Assembly (NCBI RefSeq): GCF_901709675.1
Contig: NC_051090.1
Coordinates: forward strand, 3,622,342 to 3,686,341
Direction: 5' to 3'
Source of the DNA: Syngnathus acus
Lineage: Eukaryota > Chordata > Actinopteri > Syngnathiformes > Syngnathidae
Length of the DNA: 64,000 nt
This document shows positions 1 to 13,700 of this stretch, in pieces. The notes under the pieces are model-generated. The model saw nothing but the letters and a program-made list of their open reading frames with translations, was not told the DNA's origin and searched no databases. The position numbers and the translations under genes are program-made. Each line of letters starts with the position of its first letter. Position 1 is the stretch's first letter.

Positions 1-289
1 GTTCTTTTGAACGAATTGTTCACTCACGAGCCAACACTACTACACGTGCACAACACATACTGAGCGGGTTAGCCGTGTGTGTGCCTTGCCAAAAAACACG
101 ACCACAACATGGGGCTCTCGCTCGTCTGGCGCTGGGCCTCGGGCTATTACAGCCACGCATGGCCGAGTCCAGTCAGGGCCGCCAGCTGTTTAGCGGTCAG
201 CGCATTGAGCTGACCTCAGAGCAGCTGTAACGTCGCTGTCGATGAAAGGAAACATGTCAAACCTTTTCAAAATTTGTTTTGGTCACAAT
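1..289. other. Noncoding sequence beyond plpp3
   Basis: No exon, RNA gene or repeat that I recognise. It lies downstream of the estimated plpp3 polyadenylation site. Confidence 0.3.
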
Positions 290-1756
290 CACAAACAATC
301 AAGTGAATCATTTTATTTGAGTTTATAATCGAAATGAGAAGCAAAATGTGTTCATAATGAGCTTTTTATTTCAAAGCACATGAAGAAGAGCAAAGTACAT
401 TTTGCAGTAAAACAACAAAAACATTTCTTTTTTTGTACAAAACACAAACACCAGCGAGACCATACAAAAATACTAATATGGGATTGAATAGAAACTGTGG
501 ATGTATTTACTGGGTGCATATTACAAAATGTTATTATGACAATCTACAATAGGTTGACTTGTCTAAATACAAACAAACATACAAACAAACAAAAAATGTC
601 TGTCCACTGTTGCTTTTCAAGCAGCACTTTGCAAAGAACACAGGTCTGTAATCATAGTGGATATATCTAAAACATGTACAGTTACATTTTTTTTAGTGAT
701 CTATACATTATTTATATATATTTTTATATACTATATATATATAAAAAAGAAGGGAAAACAGCTTTGAGAGGCGATAGGACGGACTTTTACAGAGATGAAG
801 ATGTGCAACAGTGAGTGTGTGAGAATTGAAAAGGGGAGTTAAACATATACCACAGGTTTTTTTTTTTTTTTTTTAGAACCACGACACACACACACACGAG
901 AGGCTGTTCATTCACAGCGTATAATGCTCACACGCATACGTTGAGTGACTGGGGTGTGTCGGAGCCCCTCCCTGCCAGCAGAATGAGCCCCAACCATCCC
1001 AACATGATGTGCCGGACTGGCTGTCAATCACACTGACACCGCCCCCCCAACATGGATGAAGTTTTGCTTATAAAGATTTTGAGTGTAGTTTTAGGTTCAG
1101 CCCAAAATATTTTTTTATCATGTTGTGGTAATGTAGATGCCAGAGGGGGGGGGGGGGGTAGGGGGCACCCACAAAAACACAAGACCCCACCCCGATTTGA
1201 CCTAAATCTAAAATAAATGCAACATCCCGGTTATTAGGCCGCACTGAGCGCGCTCAGTAGAAAGCCCGACGAGCGAGGCCGGCTTGGCATTAATCATCGT
1301 CGGGTTTCCGCTTTGCCGGCGAGTGGTGATCACGGTCAATGAACAAAAAAAACAACAGTGCTTTAAATTACATTTTTCATCCTTCCTGTTGCTCAGGAAG
1401 TTGTTGTTGCTGACGCTCCAAGGCCACAGAGACTTTAGAGAGTAAACATTGCTAGAATTCCTTCTCTCCCTTTTTGCGGGAAGTTTGTTTTTGTGTCTTC
1501 ATTTCATTATTTTGTCATTTTTATTACCTCTTTCAAGCTCCGCCTGTCGGTTTCCAATTTCTCTCGGATCTGTTGGTGAACTCCCTGCACTCGCCCCCTC
1601 CCATCCAGGATGGGAATTCCTCAGCGAATGAATGTGAGGGGTCGGAGGTGCGCTTGTTGAGATTGCCCTTTAGCTACATTCTACTGTCCGATGGGAGGTG
1701 AGCGGCGACGCGGACGGTCGCGGGAAGACGAGGAAGAGGAGGCGCGGCCGTCTTCC
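290..1756 (-). other. plpp3: plpp3 3' UTR (end estimated)
   Basis: AT-rich noncoding sequence follows the plpp3 stop. Two minus-strand AATAAA signals lie at 365-370 and 312-317 (read as TTTATT on the plus strand), so the transcript probably ends near 290-345. Poly-G (about 1144-1158) and TA-rich stretches fall inside. The exact cleavage site is inferred. Confidence 0.45.
312..370 (-). terminator. Candidate plpp3 polyadenylation signals
   Basis: Two canonical AATAAA hexamers on the minus strand, at 365-370 and 312-317, lie about 1.4 kb past the plpp3 stop codon. They are the last canonical signals before the window edge on this strand that I noticed. Confidence 0.4.
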
Positions 1757-4700
1757 TCACACCATATTGTGGTGGTTGTTTCTGTCGATGATGTCTGACG
1801 AGGGCAGCAGCTCCTTCTTGATGGGCGACGGAGGGGACGGGGTCGCCTTCTGCTTGGGCTTGAACAAGTCGGACACGTAGTACACCTGGCGGCAAAGAAA
1901 TTATTTTTGAATAAATAATGAAAAACAAGAATGAAATATTTACAGAGGGGCTAACTTGTGAAAATCATCCAAGTAAAATCTACAAAGTTCTCATTTGGAG
2001 CACCAGCAGGTGACTAATCCGCCAGACGGAAGTGACTTGAGCGCGGCTCACCCACACATGAAATGGATATTTGACCTAATCCCCAATTACTCTCCACCAC
2101 CGTATGACGGAAGAGCAAAGAATGGCAGAGGAGAAATCTCTTCCTGCCATCGGGATGACATCACACAGGAAATGAGGCATCGAGCGAGCAGGAAACGTGG
2201 AAAGTAATAGAGAAAAAACACTGAACAGTCGACTTGAGTGTTTGAGTGTTCTCTGCACTTGCTCGAACAATAAAATCCCCCCTCCAATTACGCCGTGACA
2301 TTCAGCGGCCGTGTCATGACCTCAGTGGGTGACCTTCGCCGGGCGGATGACATTACGCGGACAATACACACAGCTGCCTATGAAACTAAAGAGTGTCTTT
2401 GTTACATTCATTTTTGTTTGTGGTATATTGACGGTTAATCAAAATGGCAGACTATGACTGCAATTAGGGGGGAAGTGGGGGCTCATAAGTCTCTTCCATC
2501 CCCCCCCCCCTTTCTGTCCACGAGACGTCATGGGAAGCCATTTTTCCCATCGGCGGCAGCTGTGTTGACGAAACCGGGGAACTTTCACCCCTGAACCTGT
2601 CGCGGTAATGAACTTATCGCCATTTCCTGTGTATGTATAGACAACTGTAAGTGCCTGTGTGTGTGTGTGTGTTTGTGTGTGTTTGTGGTCCTAACCACAA
2701 TTGAAATGTCAAGGCTGACTCATAAAAGGACACCACGTCATACACAGGAGGTGAATGTACAGCAAGTGTTAGTCATAAGCTTTGTTGGCGGCTGTGACTC
2801 GCGATATTACGTTTTCAATATCTTTTTTTTTTCCCAGACTTGAATTTCATATCTTTTGAATGATTAAATAAATTGGATGAAGAAATTAAAGTCTCTGTGG
2901 GTAGTGACGCGCCACTAGACGTGTTGTGTAATTTTAAATTCAAGCGGCCCCAACTTGCCTCCTTCGCAATTGCTGACCAAATGTCTCAACAGCGGCGACA
3001 ATGAACTCTAAAAAAAAACACAGCAGCTTTCTCCCCGACAGCTGCTTCCCTGCTGGATGTGCTCGTCTCGACCTCACTTGGCCCGCGCGTTGAAAAGTAG
3101 GTCACGCCGTCTGATAGGAAGTGCCAGGTAAGCGGCTTGGGCCACTTCCTGCTTGGGATTCCGCCATCGCCATCCCGCTTCCTTCTTTAGCATAAACCAT
3201 TTTTGTGTGTTTCATCATAGCATGATTAAATTCATCATCAAAAAGTCATAAAATGAAGGGCTAGACAAGCAGTGTGAATGTGTCGACACTTGCCCTGTGT
3301 GTGTGTGTTTTTATTTTATTTTTTCATTTATTGCCGCTTGATGACGGGTTAAAGAGGTAACTGCAGCCTCGGGGCGGCAATAAAGTCAACTCCGCCCTCG
3401 TTAGTCTGGCTGCTTTCTGTTTAGGAAATCGCACTTGATTAATGAAAAAAGATGTATTAATTTTGCTTACTTTTTTTCCCTAATATGATGTTTTAATTTT
3501 TGTAAATAAAAGTACAGACCGAAACATACTTCAATACGTTGTGCGCAAAATGACATTTGGGAGATTTTGTCACATTGTCCAGGAGCTCAGTGAACCGCAA
3601 GCACTGCAGTCTATTATAATTGCAGCAAATTTTGCTAGCACGAGAAGATCGATCCCGTACTGGGTGGCAAAGTGTCTGCATGTGCGCTGCCAAGCTCGGT
3701 CTTGGCGCCACAACTCCTCTCTTGCGAAATTTTTATGAATCTAATCCCTACCAAGGTAGAGTTCGACTCTGTGTGTGTGTGTTCATAAGTCTTCTCAGAG
3801 GTAAGTGAGTTGAGCCAAGGGGCCCAGTGCGCCAAAAAAAAAAAAAAAACCCAAACTGGAAATAATTAACAGCTTCATTCCTGTTTCAAAGGCTTATCGT
3901 CTTTCTTATTGCTCTCCTGTATTTTGGCTCAATCTCACCCTCCTGCATGATGATAATGATGATGATGATGATGAAAATCATCTTGGGACATTTATTCCCC
4001 CATTTTGCCAAGTGTAGATTTACACTGACACAAAAGGAAGCGAGCTTCTCGCAACGTGTTCTTCATTATAGAGAACGACCTTCTCCTCACTTCACTGCTT
4101 GCCTGATCAATAAAGTTTCCTGCCTTTAAAAACAACATGATGGTTTCACCCCTAATATCTCATGGAATGGACTAGTCCATCTCCCTCACTGCATTTACAT
4201 ATCATTCTAAAGATCTCAGATTTGCAAGAAAGTGGGACACTCACTATGCAGTAGGCCACCAGGGCTCCCTGCACGAAGCCCGCCAGCACGTCGGTGGGAT
4301 GGTGCTTGTGGTCGGAGATGCGAGACAGCCCGGTGTAGAACGCCATCATCAGCAGGGTGAACTGCAGCAACGGGCGCAGGAGACGGGCGCCGCGCCACGT
4401 GAACCGAGACTGGAGATAGAACTGGAAGAAAGAGGAGACAGTAAACCTATGGCTGTCGCTTTGAGTAGGAATAAAAAGCAGGATTGCAGATGACAATCAT
4501 TTTAAACAGAAACGAGGCTCAGCTGACATATAGTACTACCAGTTTTGTATTTATTTATTTATTTATTTATTTATTTATCTATCTATTTATTTATTTATTT
4601 ATTTATTTATTTATTTGTTTATTTATTTTCAATTCTGCCATTTATTGATGTGCTATTTATATATTTTTTATTTATTCATTATTTTATGGTTTATTTTATT

Positions 4701-7700
4701 TATTTTTGTTTTGCACTTCTTTTGAATTCACAAGTGTGTCACCATGGAATTGGTACCCAATAAAAATGAGACTTAGATCAAAACAGAGTTATTAACGGTA
4801 CTTATTAAAAAAAAAAACATACACAAGACTTGGACTTTTCTTGAGAATAAATTTCTAACAGACTGTCATCATTGGCAACATGGAGGTTTCAACGGACTTT
4901 CCTTTGTTGACACATAGCCACGGCTGCGGTCGCACGCCGATTCATTCCGTATTCTCGCATCGCCTTTCTCCACGTGCACCTGCACGCACGACCCAACTCA
5001 GTCTAGACCGAATCAAAGTGGAGAAGTGCGACCGAGGAGAAGTGCAGAGCTTCACACACTCTCAACTGCCCGTGACCTGGACGGGCTCCTTTCATGGCTC
5101 TACGTGCCAGCTGTAAAAACATCAGCGCAAGAGGGAGGGAGAAAAAAAAAAATCGGAACCGCAGAAACGTACACACTGACGTAGAATCCTGAATTGCTCT
5201 CGAGGACGTTCTGGGTTGCGATGAAGTAACCCCTACTGCCATATTCCCACACTTACTGAAAACGCTAAGTGGTAAGGTCAGATGAGGTGCCTCAGACATC
5301 CTTTGCTTCCTGTTTCTCATCAAAATGGGCAAAGCCTCCACCAATGTCCGCCCGGCCCAAAGATCCTGACGTACGCTAACAATATTTGCAGACAGCCGCA
5401 GCCCCGGTAGGCGTATACCCCGAAAAACACCCGAGCGTTTCCTCTCGGACACTCTATCATTGTTATTTCGGAAAAAGAGGAAGGGGATCCCTCCCATCCC
5501 TCCCGGTCGTGTCGGGGATTGTTTAGACTGCAGACTTCCTGTGCGGCGGTTCTCAGGTAGTCGGGGCGAGGACGAGCCGGCCGCAGCGAGCTGGCAAGTC
5601 CTCGGCCGACATCCGAAACCTCTCGACTCAAAGGGCAATTTGTTGAGGGCTGATGAGAGAGGGTGAGGTTGAAAAAAAAATAGTGACATGTTTTGCTCAC
5701 TTTGGTCAACTCAGTTATTTTTTGTGTGAAGACAGTGAAACCTTGACTTCATGGATTTGGAACCAGAACGGATTCCGGATTTTGTTTCAGAAGCAGCATT
5801 GTGGAATGTCCGTGTTAAAACAACCCACAAAATCTCAGAGCCTCCTCACACCTCCCTAAAAAGGTTTCCCAAACTGTCTGATCTGCAGAGAATGACAATA
5901 AATAAGACTCCCAAATTCCCACGGTGGAGGCAGACAAAAGCCACGCAGAGTCTGGCGGTTCCCAAAAGCCATCCAGCCCATTCCCGTAACATCTTCTCCC
6001 TTTGTTGCTTTGTTTCAACCAGTCCGTTAAATGAAAACACACTTACAAGAAAAGAGGAATGACGACGTGGGCTTGTTTTATAAGTTCTCCCCCCCCCCCC
6101 CTGTTTTCACACCGGGTTGCGAGTAAACGACATAGCTGTGGTCAGAACCGCAAATATCACGCTCATGTTGTTTCTATTTGCCCAATAAATGTTTGGCTCT
6201 TTTTACTGACGGTTCTACGAGAGGCACAACCTGCATTTTGGTATCCATTGTCTTATCGTGTCCCCTCCCCCGACCTGATATAAATTTGAGAGTAACTTAC
6301 TGCCAAGTAGAGCATGGTGAACATGGAGAACGAAGCGTGTCCAGAGAAGAAAGACTTCCTGTGGAGAAAAATATCAATAAAGTTCAGTACAGAAGTATTA
6401 GAAACAGGTGGTGATATAAATCCTACCCGCTAAGCCGAACCGGGCTTCCATAGTCCAGCCAACATTTAAACCATCAGATAACTCCACCCACCTAGCTTCC
6501 TGCACGTCGCTCTCCTTGCCGCTGCAGGTGTACTCGGTGATGTAGCCCGACGAGCAACTGATGGCGGTGAAGTCCGGCTTGCACACGTCCAGGAAGTGCG
6601 GCCTCATGCGACCCACCGACACCTTGGCGATGTCGGTTAAGGACTGGCTGATGGCGCAGCCGAAGATGAACACGCCTATCTGCGGGACGACAACACGCGT
6701 TATTAGCGGAGAACGTTACGTGGAATCTCGGTTGAGGTCGAGGACGAACCTGTTTGTACAAAGCCGCCACGTACGGGTTTCCAACAAAGGACTTGGTCCC
6801 CTCGTGCAGTTGGTGAATCCTGTAGGTTTCGCCGATCACAATCTACGAAAAGAACACTGGTTGATCTTGACTGGCGGAAGACTTACGAGATGCAGATGAG
6901 AGCATGCGGTATGACGTTTGACTCATGCGCGAAACACAAAGACACACACAAAGACACACACAATGAGCATGGCCTGCCTTTCCCTCAGGCAGTTTGAATG
7001 TGATGGGAGATAATTAACCAACGGTTTAATGGAGATGGAGGAAGTAGGAAACCCTTGAGGTGTGTGTTTAGGTGCGGTTAACCTAAACGGACAAAGAGCG
7101 TTTTACGTACAGTTAAAAGCGCGACTGTACCAAAATCCTCGAGTCTACGGCTAATATCTCTACCATGAATGGTTTGACTTTGATGGTGTTTAAATGGTAC
7201 TAATGGTCTTAGCTAGGGTGAAGGAACCCCCCCGTGTGATTGCTGCGGTCTTGACGTAGCCTAGGGCCCCATGAAAAGACTCCGTCTGTACTTGAGGCGG
7301 CTTAAAACCCCAACTACTCGTCGAGCCGCGGTGCCTGTCAATCACGTCGGCACCTCCGGGGGTGTCTGAGTGACAGGCTGGCCGGACTCCATCTTGAAAA
7401 CCACAAGGCTTCACTTTCTGACTTTGACCCGATGGTTTCAGGCATGCTATCGACTGCGTGCTGTGTATTATGCTAGCGCGGTGTGTGTTAGGTCTTCCAA
7501 ACACACTTATGGGTAAACAAACACACATTGGTGTTTATGCTATTGTCTGTAAATCGGCGGAGATGGAGCGGTCCTTAACGGTTTATTTGGACTGTAAACA
7601 GGAACATTGAGTCTTCTCACATATTTGTGTGCAGAGTTCTCCGCCAAGGACCGGGTTTATCCGAGATCCGAGGACTCGCAAGCAGCAGGGAATTCCCTGA

Positions 7701-10700
7701 CAGCGTGCACGACGGTATAGACTTAAAGGAACGCCGCCGTCGGCATGGCAGCAGACGCCACTAATGGAGCACAGCTGCGCCAGACATGCTAGCGTTGCCC
7801 ACACATGAGCGTGTAACAGGCTAAAGTGTCGCGAGCACGCCGTCTCCTGGTTCTAATAAGCAGAAGAGCTGAGCTAGTGCGATATAGTGTTCGCTAGGAA
7901 CTTTTGATGGGAGGTTTGTGCTGCAAAGATCATCTAGCCCGACCACGTGCCACTAATTGACACATACAAAACCACCGCATGTCGTTATAGCATGTTTCCA
8001 CTAAGCCAGACACTCCCCCCTTTTTCTCCATTCCCTCTCAATAACAAATTCTGTGGAACAGGAGTCGAGCCATGGGAGTGAAGACTTTACGCTAACGGGC
8101 TATCAGTAACTCAAGTAGGATAAATGGGACAAATTCTCAAATGCATATAAAATCTTTGGTGTTTGGCAGGCAGAAACACTTGATGGGGGCTTTTTGGCTA
8201 CCACCGACTCACTTGGGGGAGCAAATTAGTTTGGATGATTCAAAGTGGATGGAGTATGATTATGGAGGTATGGAAGGAGGACATGTAAAACAGAATGCAT
8301 GATAACATACTGGCAGAGATGGGATCTTGTAAATGTCAAAAATTCATTTTACCAGAGTTAGCAGCATTAAGTCTCAAGCAGGTCCTGAGTCATTTTTCTT
8401 AAAGTCACATCACCTGAAGGGTTATTGCAGTCTCACATGCAGTGTTATCAAATCTCTATGTACATACTTCATCTAGTGCGGAGTCTTGAACTTGTCTCCA
8501 AGTTAAGTCTCAAGTCTTAGCTTTCGTCAAGTCATCAAAACAGTCGATACCAGTCCAAGTCACAAGGTTCCCATCACTGCCTACTGATCTACAATGGAGC
8601 TTCTATCATTTAATGTCTAGTTGAGGGATATAAAAGTTAACAGAGGGAGTTGTTGAGGTCGACTTACAGAGATGATGGCAATAAGAATGCCAACACCGCA
8701 AAGCATGGCATCGCTAATGGTGTCGCCCTCTTTTTGGGGGTAGCGGATGGACTCGTCCGAACAGTAAAACCCGCGCTGGTACGGCTTTATGGTGCTAGTC
8801 TCAATGATCAGGAAAGGCAGGCTAGCTACAAAACAGAGAGAGGGAGAGCAAGACAGGAAGAAGGAGACAGAGAAAGCACCAGGTCAGTGACACAGACATA
8901 AACAGGAGAAAGCACAAGGAGCGCCCTGGCACTGGGGGCGCGATGGGATATGGCAGAAGTGGGTGGCCGGAGACCTGCCATCAATTTTTAGAGTCAAAAT
9001 CTTCCCCCGTTTCTGCCTTCCAGGGTTCCCCCAATGCGGATTGGAGCGCTCCTTGTGGGGTTGGGCCACTTACAGACACCGCAGGCAGTGTCAACCCAAC
9101 AGAAGTGAGCACCGAGGATGGCACGGTGCTGTTCTTGTAGGGGTACGTCAGGCTGGAGTCACCGCAGTAAAACCCCCTCTGGTATGGTCGAATAGAGGTA
9201 CGATGCAGAACAAGGCTGGGCAGCATTGCTACACACACACACACACAAATGGATGGATGGATGATGACACACTCATACGCATCTCCATTGCTACGCTTCA
9301 CCTGCTACTTGTAAACTTACCTGTAGCCTGAAAGGAAAACAAATTAGAAGGTTTGGATTGTCCAATCACTGTGGGACATATCAAACGCTACCACTTATAG
9401 ATTATTATGACGAGTCGTGATACGTGGTTAGACGCAGATACATCTCTGATCCAAAGTCATCTGGGATAGACTCCAGCTCGCCCGTAACGAGGACAAGCGT
9501 TAAAAGAAAATGGATGGATGAATAGCTCACATACCACAAAAGACATCAAAACTAAATCCCCCGAATCCTGGCGTGCAAACCTTGGCATTAAACGTAAGGG
9601 AATTTTAAAATGACTGCATATGAAGGCAAACAAATCCAAGCCCACCCAACTGTGGAACATTTTTGCCCATGAGAGCATGTTTGGCTCTGCAACGACTCAG
9701 AAATAGATGGAGACGAAGACACAGAGGCGTCCCGAAGACATCCGACGCCAGGCACCCCTTCTCCTTCGTGTCTTTGAGATTAGGGTCAACACCAGAGGTT
9801 CCCCTCCCGCCCCTTGCATGTTGCCACCTAATGAGGCTAAGAACTCATCTCAGTGCTGACGGGAGGGGCTGGAGATTGAATTACTGAGGGCCTGTCCTCA
9901 AAACACACCAGTAACCATGTCTGGAAAGGAAGAAAAAAAACGATCCAAAGCCACTTTTGACATCTGCTCCCACTTGGGGCAAGAATGTGTTGCCTCAGGT
10001 GTCAGACTGACCACTGACTTAATGACCAAGCCACTTGTGTAGTCCGTGGCTTGCAGATGATGTTGGTGAATGGCATCTCGACTTGTTACCATAATGACAC
10101 GACAGCAGGTGCAGGGATCGGAATTAAATCAGACAGTCTTGGAAACAACTCAGATTCCCTGCAACAAGTTTGGCCCACCTCTGACCAATACATCTTGTTT
10201 TAAACCTGCTTCCACAGAAACAGTCTTTAGATGAGGTCATCTATTGATGGTAAACTCCATCTGATCATCTAAAGCTCTTTAGCCTTTTGGGACAACTGTT
10301 TATAAAGTCTCAAAGAGAAGTTGCAGGCCACTTGAGCAAACGGTGCACCTCCTGGAACTGGGCCCACTTGGAGCTTGTGCCAGACTTTGATGGTGACTTA
10401 GGAGAAGAAAGGCAATTGAAGGATTCTGGTGCGGATATTTATGCGAGTTGTTTAGCTTAATGCCTGAATGAACTTGGCAGCAGTGAAAACACTAGCGGGC
10501 GTTAAAGCTAAAGCGCAACGCGAATCCAGTTGCTAGGTAAACACTCATCACGAATTGAATCGGTTTCAAGTGTGAGGGGGATTCTTATGGTAATTCTGAG
10601 GAGGCAAAAAAGGTTAGTGGTTTAAGAGTCATGAGAAACACAGCTGCACATGCTAACCGGTGCTTAGCGATGCAAAGACACCATGGGAGACTCGCTAGCT

Positions 10701-13700
10701 GACTCAGTGATGAGAAAGTGAAAGCGAGCTTTTGACAATGAATGAAAGACTCTCTTGTATCGGAATGTGTCGAGATGCCAAGGTCGGTCGGCGGTGCCAC
10801 CGACCAGTACTGTTTCTCTGAAAAGTTTTGTGGGTGCAATTTGGTTCAAAATGGTGACTGCCCATTTGGTTCCTTCCTGTTTCTCACGTTTTATAAACTG
10901 GTTCGGATGTAGATCTTTATATGTGCTTTAACTTCCTCCGTTAGTGTCTGCAGGGAGAAGAAACATCACTTCCTTTGAGTGAGTGACCTTCGGAAGGCCC
11001 GCTGACCTGAATTGAGTGGAAGAGCGATGATTGGTGTGGCGGCGGTAACACTGAAAACAAAAGATGGGGAGAACGCGGGCATGGTCTGAGCTTTCTCTGA
11101 CGGCGCCGTAATTCTTCACGGCATCGCTTGGGAGAAAAAGTGCCGAAACACGCACGAGTGGGTGGCTGGTCCAGTCGGGGAACGGTTCAATTAGTCTTAT
11201 CAGATGCGGTCATGCATTTCTCTCTTTAAGTTCGTGAGAGGAAACCACTTTGGACCATTTGACATGACTTGCCTCCATGGCCAAGGCAGAGACTTTTTTT
11301 TTTTTTCTCCGACTGCTTGAAGTGTTTATATGCACAGGTCACGGCTGGGTCTTTGGGCCTGTGTGACTGCCATTCACTCAAAATCCAATCACATGCTTCC
11401 TGCTCTGAAAAAAGGAGATTACAGCATTCCCTGTTTGCTGGACTGTGTTTTGAAGTGATTTATTTTCAAATGAGTTTTCACCCTCAAAAACGTAACTATG
11501 CTTCCCTAACATACACTAGAGACCGTGTTTGTTGACTTTGAAAGCTTGTGTGAGGCAGATGACATAGCCAAGGCCCGTTTGATTGGCTTGGGGGTTAATT
11601 TTGGTAGAGCAGATTAGCGATGCGGCTCCCTTCCAAGTCTCAAACTGTTCATCCTGCAGACACAAAGAAAACAAGAATAGGCTACACAATTGTGTTTTAT
11701 CCTGTCGGTTCGGTTTGGCTCAATTTGGTTGTGTGTGTAAAACCCCAAGACTCAAGTCCTTATTTCCCATTTTCAATCTCTACCTTAACAATGTGACATC
11801 ATAACAGGCTTGTGAAGAAAACAACAACTTTAAATCCTCCTACAGCCTTAGTCATAATCCAGCGTCAACTCACGGTGGTGTACGGTACCAATGTTCCATA
11901 AATAGATCGGCTACAGAGAGAATAGAATCTCACGGGAACCCGACTTTTCCAACAGTGTTCTTTAACGCCGTTCCGTTAAATCAACGGTACTTCCCAGGAA
12001 AATTGCAAACAGTCTTACGTGGTTTATTGTTCCAATTGGATTCCGTTTGATTCTAATATCCTCGTGGAGCCGGTCTTCAGCTCTGAGTAAGCGCCCTTCT
12101 GAGCCCGCTATTCACATTTTAATAGGATTTAGCGGATTTCAAGAGCAGAATTAGAACGATATATCCCGATCATAGCAAACGTGGGTAGACGTCAGCCATC
12201 GTGGGAGGGGACTCCGTCTTGTCTCTCAAAACGGGACATCTGAGCTGATCCGAGAAAAAAACAACAATTGGGTAGAAGGTTAGGTGATCCAATAACGCAA
12301 GAACCTTAACAAAACAAGACTTTTATCCCGACTAAAACGCAATATGTACACAATGTGTTCTGATCGGTTACATCTAGACCCACCCCGGTCTCTTGAGGAA
12401 ACCCGACATACTTCCACCAATTCAAAGTCTCTCTACTCTCAATGCAACATAAACTAAGTCAACAAACACTCACAAGTGGCCTCTGTGTGCGGATATCGTA
12501 TGCTGGCTATTCAATAAGTGTATGTATGACAGCGTGGGACTAGGAAACTGTAAAAAGGCCGTAGGAAATCACGTCAAATGTTCGTTTCAACCATAAGTGG
12601 GTCTACTTAACCACAGTTGTGTTTTTCAAACCGGCAAGCTATAGCTAGCGGGGTCGTACCATTTTGTTAGCCTTCACTTACAGCAAGAGTGCCAAACGCA
12701 TTTTTTTTCACGTAGTTTGAAATTTTAGTATTGACACATGAAGTTTGTCTTTGAGGGCCACATAAAATGATGTGATGGGCCGTATCTGGCCCCCGGGCCT
12801 TAAGTTTGACACCTATGACTTACAGTCACGATAGTTGATCCTGCTAATGTGCATTTTCAGGTTAAGTCGACTCACTGAGTATGGACTTTGAGGAGTGCAA
12901 GTGAGCAGACCCCGGCCGGGAAGGCTAAAGGTGAGTTATGTGACACACAGCGCAGCTTTGGAATTCCACTGTAACGCGCTTGTGTCGCTCTTGTGTCTGT
13001 GTGGGCCCACGTGGGTGTCGAGAGTGGATGACTGTGGTCTTACTGGCGGTGTCTGCAAAGATTTTTTCCCCCGCAAACATTTCTGAGATGCTCCAAACCC
13101 AGCTTGCTGCAAACAAACCCCAGGCCGTATTTGCGCACATTCATTGTGGTCGACTTGCTGTATAATCAACACTCTACAATCAGGTCCTACGCTTCTTTGG
13201 CTAATTTAGATTTAATGTCTATATCAAATTTTTTTTATGTCTATTTCAAGTGACACAAATCTTATTGAGTGGAGTTTACATTCGTGAAAGCCAACACAAG
13301 GCCCATTTCCGAACCGTGGCGCTTGGGAAACGGAGAAGTCGGAATTGTGTCACTTGAACCATGCAGAGTAAATCCAGCCTTTGTTATCTGATGTGTGACA
13401 CATGAAAAGACACAAAATGCACACACACACACACACACTCACACAGTGCAGTGGGTCAGTGGGCTCAGTGGCTGAGGTCAGCAAAGTGGTCTACAGAGTG
13501 AATCCCTATCCTGCCCCTCCCTACCGAGGGGCCGCTAGAGCAGCATGTGCTTACTCAGAGAGATTTGATTCACAGGAATAAAAACTTAATCTAACATTAA
13601 AATATTTACCCCATTTCTGAAAATGTGAAACTGGCACTTCTGCCTCACTGCAAAATAATGACCTAAATTTCGCCGCCTATGTCATCGATCAAGTCGGCCG

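Noticed and set aside
3735-3790. GGTAGAGTTCGACTC resembling a tRNA T-arm
   Set aside because: No acceptor stem, D-arm or anticodon arm could be built around it.
4545-4763. 72-codon YLFI-repeat frame
   Set aside because: Translation of the TTTA microsatellite.
5003-5689. 228-codon minus-strand open frame in plpp3 intron 5
   Set aside because: It lies wholly between exons 5 and 6, resembles no known protein, is arginine/serine-rich as expected for a GC-rich chance frame, and has no splice support.
13420-13445. Regularly spaced short repeats suggesting an array
   Set aside because: These and similar places are CA microsatellites, with no unique spacers. Not CRISPR.
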